Of a stretch of 24,525 bases of DNA, positions 22,430 through 24,525 are shown in pieces. A model generated the notes under the pieces. The model was not told the origin of the DNA, did no database searches, and saw only the letters and a program-made list of their open reading frames with translations. A program made the position numbers and the translations under genes. This DNA is from Eubacterium sp. CAG:786 (GTDB taxonomy: Bacteria; Bacillota; Clostridia; Oscillospirales; Ruminococcaceae). The stretch is taken from contig HF989495.1 in NCBI GenBank assembly GCA_000432175.1, positions 12,338 to 36,862 on the forward strand, in the 5' to 3' direction. Position 1 is the first letter of the stretch. Every line of letters starts with the position of its first letter.

Positions 22430-23320
22430 ATGAATTTAGACCATCTCAGATATTTTGTGAAACTTGCCGAAATACGGCATTACACCCGCGCGGCAGAACA
22501 GCTCTGCATTTCGCAGCCGAGCCTCAGCCACGCTATAAATCAGCTTGAAACGGAACTCGGCGTCCCGCTGTTTGAGCGCTCCGGCAGAAACACCACGCTC
22601 ACGCGTTTCGGTGAGGAATTCCTCGAATGCGCCCAGCGCTCGCTGGATACGCTTGATGTGGGTATCGGCTCGCTGCAGCGTTCCGCTCGCGGTGAGGGAG
22701 TAGTCAGGCTGGGGTTTCTGCGCACGCTGGGCGTGGATTACATTCCCGGGCTGACTGCGGATTTCCTCAATGCCGACCCGGACTGCGGCATTCAGTTCAG
22801 CTTTCACTCGGGGCTTTCGGGGGAACTTATCGACGGGCTTCTGCAAAGAAAATTCGACCTGGTGTTCTGCTCCGAGCCTGACCCGTCACTGGGGCTTTCC
22901 GCAGTTCCCGTTACGTCGCAGGAGCTTGTGATGATCGTCCCGAAAAACCACCCCCTTGCCGGGCAGGAAAGCGTTGACCTTGCCGACACCCTGCAATACC
23001 CCGCGGTGTTCTTCGCGGAAGGCTCGGGTCTGCGCAAAGTCATCGACAGAATGTATGACAAGTTTGGCGGCAGGCCCGCGTCAGTCATCGAAACGGAAGA
23101 GGACGAGGTCATCGCGGGGCTGGTTTCCGCGGGCTTTGGCGTGGCTGTAGTACCGTATATGGACATGCTGCAGAAGCTGGATATCTCGCTGCTGAAAATT
23201 TCGTCGCCGCCATACAGCAGGGACTTTTTCATGATACAGGACGACGCGGTGTTCCTGCCGCCGGCTGCACAGAGATTCCGCAGTTTTGTGCTTGGCAGGG
23301 CTTCTAAAACGCGTTCTTGA
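22430..23320 (+). CDS. LysR family transcriptional regulator
   Basis: This is a 296-residue regulator with a classic N-terminal winged helix-turn-helix (MNLDHLRYFVKLAEIRHYTR, then AAEQLCISQPSLSHAINQLE) and a periplasmic-binding-protein-like effector domain (from about 90: VRLGFLRTLGVDYIPGL, then LVMIVPKNHPLAG, EDEVIAGLVSAGFGVAVVPY). GGAGG lies 7 nt before the ATG at 22430, better placed than the alternative ATG at 22424. It is divergent from the YczE-like gene and probably regulates it, with an unknown co-inducer. Confidence 0.92.
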   Translation: MNLDHLRYFVKLAEIRHYTRAAEQLCISQPSLSHAINQLETELGVPLFERSGRNTTLTRFGEEFLECAQRSLDTLDVGIGSLQRSARGEGVVRLGFLRTLGVDYIPGLTADFLNADPDCGIQFSFHSGLSGELIDGLLQRKFDLVFCSEPDPSLGLSAVPVTSQELVMIVPKNHPLAGQESVDLADTLQYPAVFFAEGSGLRKVIDRMYDKFGGRPASVIETEEDEVIAGLVSAGFGVAVVPYMDMLQKLDISLLKISSPPYSRDFFMIQDDAVFLPPAAQRFRSFVLGRASKTRS

Positions 23321-23332
23321 CGATGTGATAAT

Positions 23333-23434
23333 ATGGGAGAGTATGTCAGACCTGCCCCTGCATTCAGAAAGCTGGACGCAGCCAAAATACTCAAGCAGGG
23401 AGTGTATTCGATACTTTCATCAGGCACAGCATGA
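23333..23434 (+). CDS. Very small ORF (33 aa), unrecognised, overlapping the next ORF by ATGA
   Basis: It reads MGEYVRPAPAFRKLDAAKIL and ends SSGTA. It is not recognised. There is no ribosome binding site upstream. The stop overlaps the start of the ORF at 23431 by four bases (ATGA). It may be the front part of a frameshifted gene together with the next ORF. Confidence 0.3.
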   Translation: MGEYVRPAPAFRKLDAAKILKQGVYSILSSGTA

Positions 23435-23709
23435 TGCTTATCACCAAGGAGAACATCGCCCTCGGCAGCGATGGAATAGACAGATACATGCGCTCAGAAG
23501 GAATCGTGCTGGTAACGAGATATTTTGAAGAAAACATAGTTGGCGCATTTGACAGCGAAGTGACTGAAATGCTGCTGAAAGTCTGCATTCCGGACGATTT
23601 CACGCTTCCGCTGGCGATAATGCTCACCGAGGCGAGGCTGAGTGACTTAACCGACGATAAAAGGCGCAGGATACGGCTGAGCCTTTTTATCCCGACCCCG
23701 TCCGCGTAA
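23431..23709 (+). CDS. Small hypothetical protein (92 aa), unrecognised
   Basis: This 92-residue soluble-looking protein (MMLITKENIALGSDGIDRYM, then TDDKRRRIRLSLFIPTPSA at the end) matches no family I can name. It has no TM segment or signal. Its RBS is weak, and its start overlaps the 33-aa ORF. It ends just before a strong terminator, which argues that some real gene ends here. It could be coupled to the upstream ORF, or both could be the remains of one gene about 125 codons long. Confidence 0.45.
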   Translation: MMLITKENIALGSDGIDRYMRSEGIVLVTRYFEENIVGAFDSEVTEMLLKVCIPDDFTLPLAIMLTEARLSDLTDDKRRRIRLSLFIPTPSA

Positions 23710-23731
23710 TTGCCACGCCTCGGAGTTATAG

Positions 23732-23769
23732 AAAATCCCCCTGAGAATGCGTTATCTCAGGGGGATTTT
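23732..23769. terminator. Strong bidirectional terminator
   Basis: AAAATCCCCCTGAGA (23732-23746) and TCTCAGGGGGATTTT (23755-23769) form a perfect 15-bp stem with an 8-nt loop. It ends both the small plus-strand ORFs and the convergent DUF4867 gene. Confidence 0.92.
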
Positions 23770-23772
23770 AAT

Positions 23773-24411
23773 TTAGTCGATGTCAGCTGCGATATCGATA
23801 TTCTCACCGGTAAGACCTATGTAAGCGCCGTCGCTTGCTTCGCTGGCGTCCTTGTGTGCAAGCAGCCACTTGTTGCAGGCTCTGAGCCACTTATCTTCCT
23901 CGTTTCTGGGGGTGATGTTCGGCATAGCGCCGTTTGTTCCCTTGGGGAGAGCGATGACGACCTTGAAGCCGTCAGCCTTCTTTGCACTGCAGGGAGCGTA
24001 ATGCAGGGTAGTTTCGTAAACTTCTACCACCTGACCAGCGCTAGCCCTGAACGCCTTTACCCTGGAAGTGTCGAGCTTTCCGTCAACGATGTCGTCTGCC
24101 TTTGCAACAAGCAGAATGAAATCGTACAGACCGATGTTCAGCTCGCTGTCGCGGTGGTACTCAAGGCAGTTGAGCTTTGTGTTGTGACCGTTGCACCAGC
24201 CAAGCTGTATCGGCATTCCACCGTATGCGTTGTTCTGCAGCTGACCGAAAATCCCGGTACATTCCAGGGAAGCCTCGCTCATGACATACTCAACGCCGTC
24301 GGGCAGCGGCGTGGTTTCATCAAGCGCTTTCAGCAGGCTGGAAGTGTCGTAGCCGCCCAGCACCTTTCCATAAGGAGCAAATTCTTTGTCGGTAACTGAA
24401 TAGATCTTCAT
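23773..24411 (-). CDS. DUF4867 family protein (cupin-like, unknown function)
   Basis: This 212-residue cytoplasmic protein (MKIYSVTDKEFAPYGKVLGG at the start, then GWCNGHNTKLNCLEYHRDSE and FILLVAKADDI) fits the DUF4867 family, which is seen in Firmicutes and resembles ureidoglycolate-lyase/cupin folds. NGHNTKLNCLEYHRDSE contains His and Glu residues spaced as in a cupin metal site; this is an inference. Such genes often lie near sugar-metabolism genes, but here the neighbours do not inform. The ATG at 24411 has GAAAGGA about 10 nt upstream. It is monocistronic, with a consensus promoter. Confidence 0.78.
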   Translation of the reverse strand: MKIYSVTDKEFAPYGKVLGGYDTSSLLKALDETTPLPDGVEYVMSEASLECTGIFGQLQNNAYGGMPIQLGWCNGHNTKLNCLEYHRDSELNIGLYDFILLVAKADDIVDGKLDTSRVKAFRASAGQVVEVYETTLHYAPCSAKKADGFKVVIALPKGTNGAMPNITPRNEEDKWLRACNKWLLAHKDASEASDGAYIGLTGENIDIAADID

Positions 24412-24449
24412 TTTTATAACGTCCTTTCAAAATATAAAATGCTATATAG

Positions 24450-24478
24450 ATGATAGCACAAATACTGCGTTTTGTCAA
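24450..24478 (-). promoter_or_regulatory. Sigma-A promoter of the DUF4867 gene
   Basis: Minus strand: TTGACA (24478-24473), 17 nt, TATCAT (24455-24450). Confidence 0.82.
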
Positions 24479-24493
24479 TCATATTTGCGTTTT

Positions 24494-24525
24494 TTACCAA
24501 TGGTAACCTCTAAAAACCTCCTTCA
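24494..24525. repeat. Palindrome and terminal motif of a dispersed repeat, cut by the window end
   Basis: TTACCA-A-TGGTAA (24494-24506) is a perfect 6-bp inverted repeat. It is followed at once by CCTCTAAAAACC (24507-24518), the same 12-mer that ends (inverted) the MITE-like element at 11650-11661. The rest of the element, if any, lies outside. Confidence 0.4.

Noticed and set aside
1..24525. CRISPR array, tRNA, rRNA, phage or complete IS element
   Set aside because: No regularly spaced repeats, no cloverleaf with conserved TTCRA, no transposase or phage structural gene was found by eye.

Overview
The window looks like a chromosomal segment of a Gram-positive anaerobic Firmicute, most likely a gut Clostridia of the Ruminococcus/Oscillospiraceae type. 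This rests on GGAGG-type ribosome binding sites, many textbook sigma-A promoters (TTGACA-17-TATAAT), compact intergenic hairpin terminators, two GH2 glycosidases with AraC regulators, an oleate hydratase, an NSS-family amino-acid transporter and a DUF4867 protein. The taxonomic placement is inference; there is no rRNA or tRNA in the window.

Layout. (1) 1-4.2 kb: 3' part of an asparagine synthase (+), an MFS transporter (-), a broken response-regulator remnant (-) that keeps its promoter, RBS and terminator, and a stand-alone RsmH-type 16S rRNA methyltransferase (+). (2) 4.2-12.6 kb: a methyl-accepting chemotaxis protein without an external sensor domain (-), then two consecutive 'GH2 enzyme (-) / divergent AraC regulator (+)' pairs: a beta-glucuronidase-like enzyme with AraC-1, and a LacZ beta-galactosidase with AraC-2. 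lacZ is frameshifted by a 28-bp imperfect tandem duplication. A 138-bp MITE-like element with inverted ends carries the predicted lacZ promoter. (3) 12.6-14.2 kb: an AT-richer two-gene unit, a DUF4157 (HEAGH zincin-like) protein translationally coupled to an unrecognised 168-aa protein. The DUF4157 N-terminus appears to lie in another frame across an A7 tract. This is the best candidate for an unusual system here. (4) 14.2-16.6 kb: histidine phosphatase (-), and a PlsC acyltransferase-lipid kinase operon (+) with ATGA overlap. (5) 16.6-20.7 kb: NSS transporter (-), divergent TetR regulator (+), oleate hydratase (+). (6) 20.7-21.7 kb: a gene graveyard in which SDR, OFA-type MFS and monooxygenase fragments are joined end to end. 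(7) 21.6-24.5 kb: YczE-like membrane protein (-) divergent from a LysR regulator (+), two tiny unrecognised overlapping ORFs, and a DUF4867 protein (-).

How the genes work together. The two GH2/AraC pairs suggest inducible breakdown of beta-glucuronides and beta-galactosides, with no sugar transporter beside them. PlsC and the lipid kinase both act on phosphatidate/diacylglycerol. TetR plus oleate hydratase suggests sensing and detoxification of unsaturated fatty acids. Decay is unusually frequent (REC remnant, lacZ duplication, DUF4157 frame break, SDR/OFA/monooxygenase mosaic). Assembly or strain-mixture artefacts must therefore be considered for each break.
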